NCBI GenBank assembly: GCA_023440105.1 | Contig: JAEXSY010000258.1 | Coordinates: forward strand, 1 to 6,250 | From: Bacillota bacterium | Lineage (GTDB): Bacteria > Bacillota > Clostridia > Clostridiales > Clostridiaceae | Direction of reading: 5' to 3' | Length of the DNA: 6,250 nt | Shown: one piece after another, positions 1-6,223 of the stretch | Numbering within the stretch: the stretch's first letter is position 1 | Layout of the letters: each line of letters begins with the position of its first letter | Program-made: the position numbers and the translations under genes | The notes under the pieces: generated by a model | What the model saw: only the letters and a program-made list of their open reading frames with translations | Told to the model about the DNA's origin: nothing | The model's database searches: none

Positions 1-21
1 CAGTATTTAGTTATTCCCAAT

Positions 22-71
22 ATAATAAAAATTACTACAGGAACTTGTCTCTAGTTTGTTCCTATAGTAAT
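22..71 (-). terminator. Second terminator-like hairpin downstream of the operon
   Basis: Positions 31-44 and 58-71 form a 14-base-pair stem around a 13-base loop. The single imperfection (38 against 64) is a G-U pair in minus-strand RNA but a C-A mismatch in plus-strand RNA, so the hairpin is better formed by leftward transcripts. It is followed on the minus strand by TTTTTATTATA. It may be a backup terminator, the end of a short transcript that begins after the first terminator, or an attenuator for a gene beyond the window. Confidence 0.7.
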
Positions 72-93
72 TTCCAATTCTATATAGCCTTGT

Positions 94-129
94 CTACTTT
101 TATTTACACATACCTGTGGACGTTCTCAA
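94..129 (-). promoter_or_regulatory. Possible minus-strand promoter between the two hairpins
   Basis: On the minus strand TTGAGA (124-129) is separated by exactly 17 bases from TAAATA (101-106), a fair match to a sigma-A promoter, with a start expected near 94-95. A transcript from there would reach the hairpin at 31-71 and be about 65-75 bases long if it ended there. Promoter-like matches are frequent in AT-rich DNA, so this is tentative. Confidence 0.25.
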
Positions 130-136
130 ATAATTA

Positions 137-184
137 AATAAAATAAAAAAATTAAAGCAGTAGAAGATGATCTACTGCTTTAAT
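137..184 (-). terminator. Intrinsic terminator of the operon
   Basis: Positions 151-164 and 171-184 form a perfect 14-base-pair inverted repeat around a six-base loop (165-170). On the minus strand the stem is followed by a U-rich run (the complement of the A-rich bases 137-150, with seven consecutive T at the start). It lies about 40 bases past the lacC stop codon. The plus-strand side of the stem has no U-run, so it acts on the leftward operon only. Confidence 0.93.
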
Positions 185-222
185 ATATTCCTATAAACAA
201 TAAGTCATAACTCATGTGCCTG

Positions 223-1155
223 TCACCAACTAAGGTCCTCTACTTTTATTGCTTCTAATAATTCATTAACTACACTTTCTTTTAAAGAGCCTGTTTTTTC
301 TTCTATAGCATTGGCTGTGCCGCAAGCTGAGGCGTATCTTAATAGTTCTTTAATCTCATAGCCTCTTTCTAAGGCAATTGCTACACCACTAACATAAGCA
401 TCTCCTGATCCAACTGGATTTACAGCTTCTATTTTAGGTACTGTTACTTTATAGAACTTCCCTTCATAACCTGCTACTGAACCCTTGCTTCCAAGAGAAA
501 TAACTACTAGCTCAACACCATTCCTTTGAATTTTTACTATTTCTTCTATAGCATCCTCATCATTTTTAATTATCCTGCCTGTTAAAGCCTCTATCTCATC
601 TCTGTTAGGCTTAACAAAAAAAGGTTTAGCCTTGATCCCCTCAGCTAATAGCTCTCCGCTTGCATCTAATAAAAACTTCTTTTCATTATTATTTGCAATA
701 GTAATTAATTCATAGTAAAAATCCTTAGAAACATTCCTAGGTACGCTACCAGATGCAACAACAATATTACTATCCTTTATTAACTCTTTATATTTAAGTA
801 GAAACTTATTCTGTTCTTCTAAAGAAACCACAGGTCCTGGCTCTAATATTTCCGTTTGAATTAAATCTTCTGTAATTATGGCTAAACATTCCCTAGTATC
901 ACCATCTATTTTTACAAAATCATTCTTTATACTATATTCCACTAACTTTTCTTCAATGAATTCACCAGTTTTTCCACCTAAAAATCCTGTAACAATACAA
1001 TTCTCTCCTAATATAGTTGCTACATTAGCAACATGTATACCCTTGCCTCCAGGGGTATTTTCTACTTCATCTGCTCTCATAACCCTTCCATTTATTAGCT
1101 CTTTCATTTTATATCTCTTATCAACAGATGCATTAAGATTTACTACTAATATCAT
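223..1155 (-). CDS. lacC: Tagatose-6-phosphate kinase (PfkB family, LacC-like)
   Basis: This 310-residue kinase, the same length as staphylococcal LacC, should phosphorylate tagatose 6-phosphate with ATP to tagatose 1,6-bisphosphate, the substrate of the aldolase encoded just upstream. PfkB hallmarks are NLNASVD (6-12), PGGKGIHVA (35-43), FLGGKTGEFI (58-67), QTEILEPGP (100-108), ASGSVPR (134-140), VKPNRDEIEALTG (181-193), VISLGSKGS (218-226), and the anion-hole and catalytic-base motif NPVGSGD (246-252) with Asp252. The sequence alone cannot exclude 1-phosphofructokinase, which has the same architecture; the adjacent lacAB and aldolase decide the call. The gene begins 15 bases after the aldolase stop, with AGAGAAGG (1163-1170) as ribosome binding site. 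It is the last gene of the operon and is followed by a strong terminator. Confidence 0.88.
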   Translation of the reverse strand: MILVVNLNASVDKRYKMKELINGRVMRADEVENTPGGKGIHVANVATILGENCIVTGFLGGKTGEFIEEKLVEYSIKNDFVKIDGDTRECLAIITEDLIQTEILEPGPVVSLEEQNKFLLKYKELIKDSNIVVASGSVPRNVSKDFYYELITIANNNEKKFLLDASGELLAEGIKAKPFFVKPNRDEIEALTGRIIKNDEDAIEEIVKIQRNGVELVVISLGSKGSVAGYEGKFYKVTVPKIEAVNPVGSGDAYVSGVAIALERGYEIKELLRYASACGTANAIEEKTGSLKESVVNELLEAIKVEDLSW

Positions 1156-1170
1156 ACTACTACCTTCTCT

Positions 1171-2025
1171 TTAGTATCTATTTGCACTACCACAAACTGT
1201 AATCTTATGTTCCACTATTTTTTTCATTGCTTCCTTACCTGGTGTCATGTACTTTCTAGGATCATTAGCATCTGGATGCTCATGAAAATATTCTTTTAAA
1301 GCTCCTGAGAATGGAATCTTTAAATCTGTTGCAACGTTAACCTTGCATATTCCAAGAGATATAGCTTTCATTACTAATTCATCTGGTACGTCTGATGCTC
1401 CGTGTAGTACTAGTGGAACATCTACCTTTGCCCTAATTTCCTTTAATCTATCAAAATCGAGCTTAGGTTCTCCCTTGTACAATCCATGAGCAGTTCCTAT
1501 GGCAACAGCTAAGGAGTCTATCCCAGTTCTTCTTACAAACTCTGAAGCATCATCAGGATTAGTATAAATAGAGTCTTTTTCATCTACAACTAAGTCGTCT
1601 TCTTGTCCACCTAACTTACCAAGCTCTGCTTCTACTGTAGCATCAAACTTATGAGCATAGTCAACAACTTCCTTAACCATAGAAATGTTCTTTTCAAACT
1701 CCAGCTTTGAAGCATCTATCATACATGATTTAAATCCGATATCAATATTTCTTTTTATAGTATCAATATCCTCAAAATGGTCTAAGTGAATTGCTATTGG
1801 TATATCATACTTATGGGCTGCCACTTCTGCCATTGCATTTATGTATTCAGCACCTGCATACTCAATTGTTGAAGGAGTTCCTGCAACAATAACAGGAGAC
1901 CTCATTTCAGCTGCTGTATCTGCAACTACCTGTAGCGTTTCTAGATTGTGTATGTTAAATGCCGGAACAGCATATCCATCTCTTTGTGCATTTAAAAGCA
2001 TCTGTTTTGTTGATAGTATACGCAT
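1171..2025 (-). CDS. gatY: Class II tagatose-1,6-bisphosphate aldolase, GatY/KbaY type
   Basis: This zinc-dependent aldolase should cleave tagatose 1,6-bisphosphate to dihydroxyacetone phosphate and glyceraldehyde 3-phosphate. The 284-residue length equals that of enterobacterial GatY and the N terminus is very close (STKQMLLNAQ, 5-14; GYAVPAFNIHNLET, 17-30). Zinc and catalytic positions are seen: HLDH (80-83, with Asp82 and His83), His180 in GTAHG, His208 in LVLHGAS, plus the family loop EAELGKLGGQEDD (132-144) and NVATDLK (230-236). AGGAGG at 2033-2038 lies seven bases before the ATG. In enterobacteria GatY and KbaY work best with a partner subunit, GatZ or KbaZ, which is absent from this window. 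Classical Gram-positive lac operons use LacD, an unrelated class I aldolase. A fructose-1,6-bisphosphate aldolase is the main alternative, but the motif detail and neighbours favour the tagatose enzyme. Confidence 0.92.
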   Translation of the reverse strand: MRILSTKQMLLNAQRDGYAVPAFNIHNLETLQVVADTAAEMRSPVIVAGTPSTIEYAGAEYINAMAEVAAHKYDIPIAIHLDHFEDIDTIKRNIDIGFKSCMIDASKLEFEKNISMVKEVVDYAHKFDATVEAELGKLGGQEDDLVVDEKDSIYTNPDDASEFVRRTGIDSLAVAIGTAHGLYKGEPKLDFDRLKEIRAKVDVPLVLHGASDVPDELVMKAISLGICKVNVATDLKIPFSGALKEYFHEHPDANDPRKYMTPGKEAMKKIVEHKITVCGSANRY

Positions 2026-2043
2026 TTTTATTCCTCCTAAGTA

Positions 2044-2559
2044 TTAATCGTTATATTCTCCTCTTTCCCACTTTTCATTGAACTCATCAAAGAAATGTTC
2101 ATCACCATTTGCATAATCTTTTTGAATCAAATTATCTATCTTTTCAATTAATTTCTTATTTTCTTCTGTTGGCTTGTATTCAGTATCTAAAAACACATCT
2201 ATGATATTTTCCATTAAACCAATACCAGTAATTCTTCCACCAAAGCCAAGAATATTTATATTTAATTCTTCTTTAGAATATCTTGCAGTTTCCACATCCC
2301 TTACTAAAGCAACCCTAGCTCCCTTAACTTTAGCTGCTGCGTTAGTTATCCCTACTCCTGTACCACAGATTACTATTCCTAAATCAGCTTCACCATTTAC
2401 CACCTTTTCAGCAGTAGCCTTGCCGTATATTGGATAGTGAGTTCTTACATGGTCATAAGTTCCATTATCTATAACTTCATATCCCTTTGATTTCAAATAT
2501 TCTACTATGCTATTTTTAACATGTGTAACTATATGGTCACATCCAATTGATATAATCAT
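2044..2559 (-). CDS. lacB: Galactose-6-phosphate isomerase, subunit LacB
   Basis: LacB is the second subunit of the LacAB isomerase acting on galactose 6-phosphate. Its 171 residues match the usual LacB length. Diagnostic features are GCDHIVT (6-12), TYDHVRTHYPIYGK (34-47), the active-site loop ICGTGVGI with Cys65 in the position of the RpiB catalytic cysteine, RVALVRDVETARYSKEELN (82-100), LGFGGRITG (104-112), and the C-terminal FFDEFNEKWERGEYND (156-171). This C-terminal extension separates LacB from ribose-5-phosphate isomerase B, so RpiB is an unlikely alternative. The pairing with lacA indicates that galactose 6-phosphate is an intermediate here. The aldolase gene begins 18 bases after its TAA stop. 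Confidence 0.95.
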   Translation of the reverse strand: MIISIGCDHIVTHVKNSIVEYLKSKGYEVIDNGTYDHVRTHYPIYGKATAEKVVNGEADLGIVICGTGVGITNAAAKVKGARVALVRDVETARYSKEELNINILGFGGRITGIGLMENIIDVFLDTEYKPTEENKKLIEKIDNLIQKDYANGDEHFFDEFNEKWERGEYND

Positions 2560-2567
2560 TATTTTTT

Positions 2568-2574
2568 CCTCCTA
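2568..2574 (-). promoter_or_regulatory. lacB Shine-Dalgarno overlapping the lacA stop codon
   Basis: On the minus strand the sequence reads TAGGAGG: the TAG stop of lacA (2572-2574) shares bases with the AGGAGG ribosome binding site (2568-2573) of lacB, which starts eight bases later. Ribosomes terminating on lacA sit on the lacB initiation site, a layout suited to equal synthesis of two subunits of one enzyme. Confidence 0.8.
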
Positions 2575-3000
2575 CGCCATCTTATTTAACATATCTACTC
2601 TTATTTGATGTCTTCCACCGGAGTACTCAGATAAAATGAATTTTTCTGCAATTCTCTTTCCAATCTCTAAGCTTGTAGACTTTGATCCCATTGTTATGCT
2701 TGAAGTATTATTATTGTCTCTTGTCATCTTTGCCGAGTGTTCATCAGCCACTTGCGCACATACTATATACTTATGTTTTGCACATACATTAAAGGAGCCT
2801 GTACCATATTCATCTATTACAATGCCTCTATCCCCTTCTTTATTGAGGATTGCCTCACATACTAAAACTGAGGCATCATAAAAATCAACTTCACTTACTT
2901 CAGTTTTATCAATAACCTCATAACCTTTATTAAGTAAGTCTTCTTTTATACTATTTTTAAATTCTATGCTTTTACTATCCGATGCAATTATGATCTTCAT
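2572..3000 (-). CDS. lacA: Galactose-6-phosphate isomerase, subunit LacA
   Basis: LacA and LacB together convert D-galactose 6-phosphate to D-tagatose 6-phosphate in the cytoplasm, the first step of the tagatose-6-phosphate pathway. The 142-residue length equals that of known LacA proteins. The C-terminal GGRHQIRVDMLNKM (128-141) is the hallmark of this subunit. The RpiB/LacA/LacB fold is also visible as IIIASD (3-8), GDRGIVIDEYGTGSF (56-70), ADEHSAKMTRDNNN (85-98) and SITMGS (101-106). Unlike LacB, the protein has no Cys-Gly-Thr-Gly loop and has Asp63-Glu-Tyr-Gly-Thr-Gly instead, as is normal for LacA. It starts 14 bases after the sulfatase stop with AGGAGG at 3008-3013. Its stop is embedded in the lacB ribosome binding site, so the two subunits are probably translationally coupled. 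Confidence 0.93.
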   Translation of the reverse strand: MKIIIASDSKSIEFKNSIKEDLLNKGYEVIDKTEVSEVDFYDASVLVCEAILNKEGDRGIVIDEYGTGSFNVCAKHKYIVCAQVADEHSAKMTRDNNNTSSITMGSKSTSLEIGKRIAEKFILSEYSGGRHQIRVDMLNKMA

Positions 3001-3014
3001 TATCTCTCCTCCTG

Positions 3015-4493
3015 CTATTTTAGGTTTAGTCTTTCAAGCTGCTCTTTTGGAGCATCCATTTCTTCTAATCCTCTTATTAATAGCTTGATATATTTATTTT
3101 CTATAGCTTCATCCTTAATTGGATTAACTTGAAGATAGTCCTCTACTATATTGAATAACTTACTCTCTGCTGTATATTTTAAGGCGTCATCAACATTATC
3201 TACTATTGAAGGTTTTCCTATTGGAATCTTATAAACAGGATAGTCAGTTCTTTTTAGGAATCTTCCCATTTCAATTTCTTTTTCTCTACCTTTTCCTAAA
3301 TACTTTCTAATAGTTGTAGGAATACATGTATATTCAAAGCATGGTTTATTCTCCCTATTATGTGCTCTAAAATATGTATACTCACCATCTGTAATATTCA
3401 TAGCTATTCCATGATATCCATATAAAGCATAGCTTCTGTTATACTTGCCTCCATCAACTATTGATTTCCATGAGACTCCTTGAACATCTTTTGGAATATC
3501 TATTCCCGAATAGTCTAAAACCGTTGGCATAATATCGATATTTTGAGTTAGTGAATTCACTCTTTGTCCGGCCATCTTTCCACCTGGGAAATGTACTAAT
3601 AGAGGAATATGAGCTAACTCATTATACATATGCATATAATTCTTGCCAAAATAATTTCTTTCACCTAAGAAATATCCATGATCTGTTGTCACGATAACTA
3701 AAGTATCTTCATATATATTTAAAGCCTTTAGCTTATCTATTAATTTTCCAAAATGCTTATCTGTCATGGTAAGTAATGCAGCGTATCTTTTATTGATATA
3801 ATCTAATGCATACTCTGGTACATCAACTTCTTTATAATTTGGAATTTCAAAATAAGGTCCTTCATATTGACACCCATACATCTTCATGTATTCTTCCGGA
3901 ACATCAAAGGGTTCATGAGGATCAAAAGTCTCTACCATTAAAAAGAAATCATCATGCTCCTTATTATCTTCAAGCCACTCACAGGCTGCATTAAATGTTT
4001 TTGGAGTTGGATATTCATCTTCTTGTCCATCCCATTTGGTTCTATTCCACTGATATTGCTTTCTTAACTTCCCATAATAATTATCTGGCATAAATGATGG
4101 ATCATCTATCTTTGATATCCATGGATCCCCTTCTTGTCCTCTATAGAAGTCCCATGTAGAGAATTGTTGAACATAATCCTCTCCCCCTAACCTAAAATAG
4201 TGGGGATGATCCGTTACTATATGACTGAAAATACTATTTTCAGATAGCACCTTAGGTAATGTTATATCAAAGGGTTCTATAGGCCCCCATGATCTTTCTA
4301 AAAAGTTTAAGCGTCCAGTAAGAATATCTCTTCTTGCAGGCATACATGGGGCAGATCCAACCCAATGATTATCGAATGTAACAGCTTCTTTAGAGAATTT
4401 AGTTATATTTGGGGTCTTTACCCAAGTTTCGTTATTATAGACCTCCATCATATTTCTTTTTAATGTATCCATTAAAACTACCACTGTTCTCAT
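3015..4493 (-). CDS. Type I (formylglycine-dependent) sulfatase, predicted cytoplasmic
   Basis: This 492-residue protein belongs to the alkaline phosphatase-like sulfatase family, which hydrolyses sulfate esters. The activation motif is C-x-P-x-R at Cys50-Met-Pro-Ala-Arg54, continuing to RRDILTGR (54-61). The cysteine is encoded by TGT at 4344-4346 and must be oxidised to formylglycine; in anaerobes a radical-SAM maturase (anSME) does this, and none is encoded in the window. Other expected metal or substrate positions are Asp9, Asp191-Pro-His193, and Asp271-His272-Gly with Lys284. The N terminus (MRTVVVLMDTLKRN) goes straight into the first beta strand with no signal peptide or lipobox, so the enzyme should be cytoplasmic. 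The first metal site has Asp-Thr where many sulfatases have Asp-Asp, a variation also seen in relatives such as phosphonate monoester hydrolases, so a phospho- or phosphonoester activity cannot be excluded. GGAGG lies nine bases before the ATG. Placement between PTS and tagatose genes suggests desulfation of an imported, phosphorylated sugar. Confidence 0.9.
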   Translation of the reverse strand: MRTVVVLMDTLKRNMMEVYNNETWVKTPNITKFSKEAVTFDNHWVGSAPCMPARRDILTGRLNFLERSWGPIEPFDITLPKVLSENSIFSHIVTDHPHYFRLGGEDYVQQFSTWDFYRGQEGDPWISKIDDPSFMPDNYYGKLRKQYQWNRTKWDGQEDEYPTPKTFNAACEWLEDNKEHDDFFLMVETFDPHEPFDVPEEYMKMYGCQYEGPYFEIPNYKEVDVPEYALDYINKRYAALLTMTDKHFGKLIDKLKALNIYEDTLVIVTTDHGYFLGERNYFGKNYMHMYNELAHIPLLVHFPGGKMAGQRVNSLTQNIDIMPTVLDYSGIDIPKDVQGVSWKSIVDGGKYNRSYALYGYHGIAMNITDGEYTYFRAHNRENKPCFEYTCIPTTIRKYLGKGREKEIEMGRFLKRTDYPVYKIPIGKPSIVDNVDDALKYTAESKLFNIVEDYLQVNPIKDEAIENKYIKLLIRGLEEMDAPKEQLERLNLK

Positions 4494-4570
4494 GTATAAT
4501 ATCCTCCAAGCTTATAATAAAATTTAGTGCCACCATAAATGCTTAACTTCTTAAATTCATATCATTTTTC
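4494..4570 (-). other. EIID-sulfatase intergenic gap
   Basis: This 77-base AT-rich spacer is the longest gap inside the operon; the next gaps are only 12 to 18 bases. It carries the sulfatase ribosome binding site GGAGG at 4503-4507, nine bases before the ATG. The only other structure seen is a weak ATTTA/TAAAT inverted pair around a nine-base loop, with no U-run, so it is not a terminator. No confident promoter can be recognised in so AT-rich a stretch, though room for an internal promoter or an mRNA processing site exists. Confidence 0.5.
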
Positions 4571-5395
4571 CTATACAATAATTCCAGCCATTGATAATAG
4601 TACTGCTATAATTAATACTCCAAATATTACCCAAACAGCATTTTTACCATTAGATTTCTTCAGTAAGTAGTAGCAAAGGAATGTTAGCGCTAATGGAAGC
4701 AAGTTTGGCATTACCTTGTCTAACATTTCCTGCAGCATTAAAGGGTTTTCTCCTGCTGCTATTTCAATGCCAAGGGCTACTTTTACAGTTGTTGCAATTA
4801 ATCCACCAACAACAATGGTTCCAAGGACGTTGGCCATATTTGCTAATCTATCAAATATACCTTTGCCATTATCATCTCCGCCTAAAATCTCCATGCCCTT
4901 AGAATAACCTTTAGTTAAACCGTAGTATTTTAACGGTATATATAAGCAGTTAACCATTAAAAACATTAATACAGCACCTAACATGTTTCCATCTAAAGCA
5001 AGGGCTGCCCCAATTGACCCTGCTATCGGCATCCATGTAAAGTTAAGCATACTGTCACCAATACCAGCTAAAGGTCCCATCAAACTTGTTTTCATGGAGA
5101 TTACAGATTCTTTCTGATCCTCATCAGTTGTTTCTTCCAATGCTGCTACGATACCTAAAATGAAAGGCATTGCTATTGGGTGAGTATTGAAGTACTCTAA
5201 GTGTCTCTTCATAGCGTTAGCTCTATCTTCTTTTGATTTATCCTTATAAAGCTTCTTAAGTATTGGTTTCAGTATATAAACTGTGCTTAAGCTCTGCATT
5301 CTTTCATAGTTATGAGAGAATTGACAGATTTGTGACCTCCAAAACACCTTATTTAGGTCTTTTTTATCAATTAAGTTAGCCATTATAGATCCCAT
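4571..5395 (-). CDS. Mannose-family PTS system, EIID membrane component
   Basis: This 274-residue protein (270 if it starts at 5383) is the EIID subunit that, with EIIC, forms the sugar channel of mannose-family phosphotransferase systems. Family signatures are clear: NYERMQ at 29-34, HLEYFNTHP at 65-73, and MGPLAGIGDS at 106-115. The N-terminal region is amphipathic and mostly cytoplasmic. Hydrophobic segments follow at about 120-160 and 187-208, with further ones at about 232-246 and 252-273 near the C terminus. Length is typical. It overlaps or abuts EIIC and must be co-translated with it. After its TAG stop there is a 77-base gap before the sulfatase, the widest in the operon. No EIIA gene is in the window; EIIB and EIIA would be expected upstream of EIIC. 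Assignment to EIID is firm; the sugar transported is inferred only from context. Confidence 0.95.
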   Translation of the reverse strand: MGSIMANLIDKKDLNKVFWRSQICQFSHNYERMQSLSTVYILKPILKKLYKDKSKEDRANAMKRHLEYFNTHPIAMPFILGIVAALEETTDEDQKESVISMKTSLMGPLAGIGDSMLNFTWMPIAGSIGAALALDGNMLGAVLMFLMVNCLYIPLKYYGLTKGYSKGMEILGGDDNGKGIFDRLANMANVLGTIVVGGLIATTVKVALGIEIAAGENPLMLQEMLDKVMPNLLPLALTFLCYYLLKKSNGKNAVWVIFGVLIIAVLLSMAGIIV

Positions 5396-6186
5396 CCTCC
5401 TTCTCCTTCAACAGCTACAGCGGCTGTCTGATTGGCTGTTTTATTATCAGATGCTGAACTTTGCTTATTAGTCATAATTAAATCGTAGATACCTGCAAAG
5501 CATGCACCAATTAATGCTAACGCTAATGTGGGTAGCTTTAAGTATGCAGTTAATGTAAATCCTAGTATTAAGAACATCCACATATTCTTCTTAAGCATCA
5601 TAGTTAGAAGCATTGCTATACCTACTGCTGGAATTGCTTTTGATGCAACTGTTAAACCAGTCATTACACTTTCAGGTATTGCTGCCATAATAGAATCAAT
5701 TGCACTTGCACCTAAAAATACGGCTATAAAAGTAGGTATTGCTCTACTTAAGAAAATTAGTCCTCCACCCATATACTGAAGTTTGTCTATCTTGTCGAAA
5801 TCACCTGTTTCAGCAATTTCATCTGCTTTGTGCACTAAAGAAATACTAATTGTTTTACATAACATATCCATTTGTTGTACAAGTAATGAAACTGGAATCG
5901 CTACAGCCACCCCTGTTGCTTCTCCTCCCCCGGATAAAATTCCAATTGCTACGCCAACTACTGAACCTGAAATAACATCTGGTGGAACATATGAACCTAC
6001 ATTATTTACTCCTAACCACATTAATTCTAACGTTGCCGCTATTATAAGACCTTGGGTCAAATCTCCTAAAATAAGCCCTGTTACTGCCCCCGCAAGTAAT
6101 GGTTTTCTAAAGCCTAAGTGGGGCCCGTATTGATCCCATGCACATAATCCTGCCCAAGCAGCTACTAATAATGCTTTGATTAACAT
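5383..6186 (-). CDS. Mannose-family PTS system, EIIC membrane component
   Basis: This 267-residue membrane protein is one of the two permease subunits (EIIC and EIID) of a mannose/GalNAc-type phosphotransferase system, which imports a sugar while EIIB phosphorylates it. The sequence is a series of hydrophobic segments from residue 1 to about 238. It carries the family's conserved stretch GLILGDLTQG (37-46), then LELMWLGVNNVGSYVPPD (53-70). FRKPLLAGAVTGL (26-38) and the glycine-rich VVGVAIGILSGGGEATG (76-92) are also typical of the family. Length matches the usual 250-270 residues. The start is supported by AAGGAGAGG at 6193-6201, six bases upstream. A polar, alanine-rich tail (about 240-262) ends in GGWDL. 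The gene runs directly into EIID through a TAATG junction. Family members carry mannose, sorbose, fructose, GalNAc or glycosaminoglycan disaccharides, so substrate cannot be read from this subunit alone; the neighbours suggest a galactose-type sugar, possibly sulfated. Confidence 0.93.
   Translation of the reverse strand: MLIKALLVAAWAGLCAWDQYGPHLGFRKPLLAGAVTGLILGDLTQGLIIAATLELMWLGVNNVGSYVPPDVISGSVVGVAIGILSGGGEATGVAVAIPVSLLVQQMDMLCKTISISLVHKADEIAETGDFDKIDKLQYMGGGLIFLSRAIPTFIAVFLGASAIDSIMAAIPESVMTGLTVASKAIPAVGIAMLLTMMLKKNMWMFLILGFTLTAYLKLPTLALALIGACFAGIYDLIMTNKQSSASDNKTANQTAAVAVEGEGGWDL
5396..5408 (-). promoter_or_regulatory. Tandem Shine-Dalgarno sites and two possible EIID starts
   Basis: On the minus strand AAGGAG (5403-5408) is followed at once by AAGGAGG (5396-5402), both inside the end of the EIIC gene. 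The first lies seven bases before an ATG at 5395. The second abuts that ATG but lies 12 bases before another in-frame ATG at 5383, which overlaps the EIIC stop as TAATG. Both starts are usable in principle: spacing favours 5395 for the first site, while the coupled stop-start junction favours 5383. The two products differ by only four residues (MGSI). Confidence 0.7.
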
Positions 6187-6223
6187 AAATTACCTCTCCT
6201 TTATCCTTATTTATTGATAAATT

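Noticed and set aside
878..1174. Plus-strand open frame of 98 codons opposite lacC
   Set aside because: It is antisense to conserved PfkB motifs, with no credible ribosome binding site and no recognisable domain.
1841..2881. Several plus-strand open frames of 68 to 87 codons opposite the aldolase, lacB and lacA
   Set aside because: All lie on the opposite strand of genes recognised by motif and exact family length; the strand lacks purine-rich ribosome sites before their starts.
2572..3000. Ribose-5-phosphate isomerase B as an alternative for the 142-residue gene
   Set aside because: The GGRHQIRVDMLNKM end, the lack of the Cys-Gly-Thr-Gly loop and the adjacent LacB identify LacA.
4494..4570. 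Hairpin or internal promoter in the EIID-sulfatase gap
   Set aside because: Only a five-pair AT stem without a U-run and weak TATAAT-like strings were found, no better than chance in this base composition.
4681..4907. Two overlapping plus-strand frames opposite EIID
   Set aside because: They overlap each other in different frames and oppose the conserved EIID C-terminal region, so they are shadows.
5783..6133. Plus-strand open frame of 116 codons opposite EIIC
   Set aside because: It is fully antisense to a well-supported membrane protein gene, is low-complexity (rich in T, S, P, I and A), shows no recognised domain, and arises as the complement of hydrophobic codons.
6187..6223. Promoter directly before EIIC
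   Set aside because: The 37-base spacer holds a ribosome binding site and AT-rich sequence but no paired -35 and -10 elements at proper spacing; the gene is more likely read from upstream.
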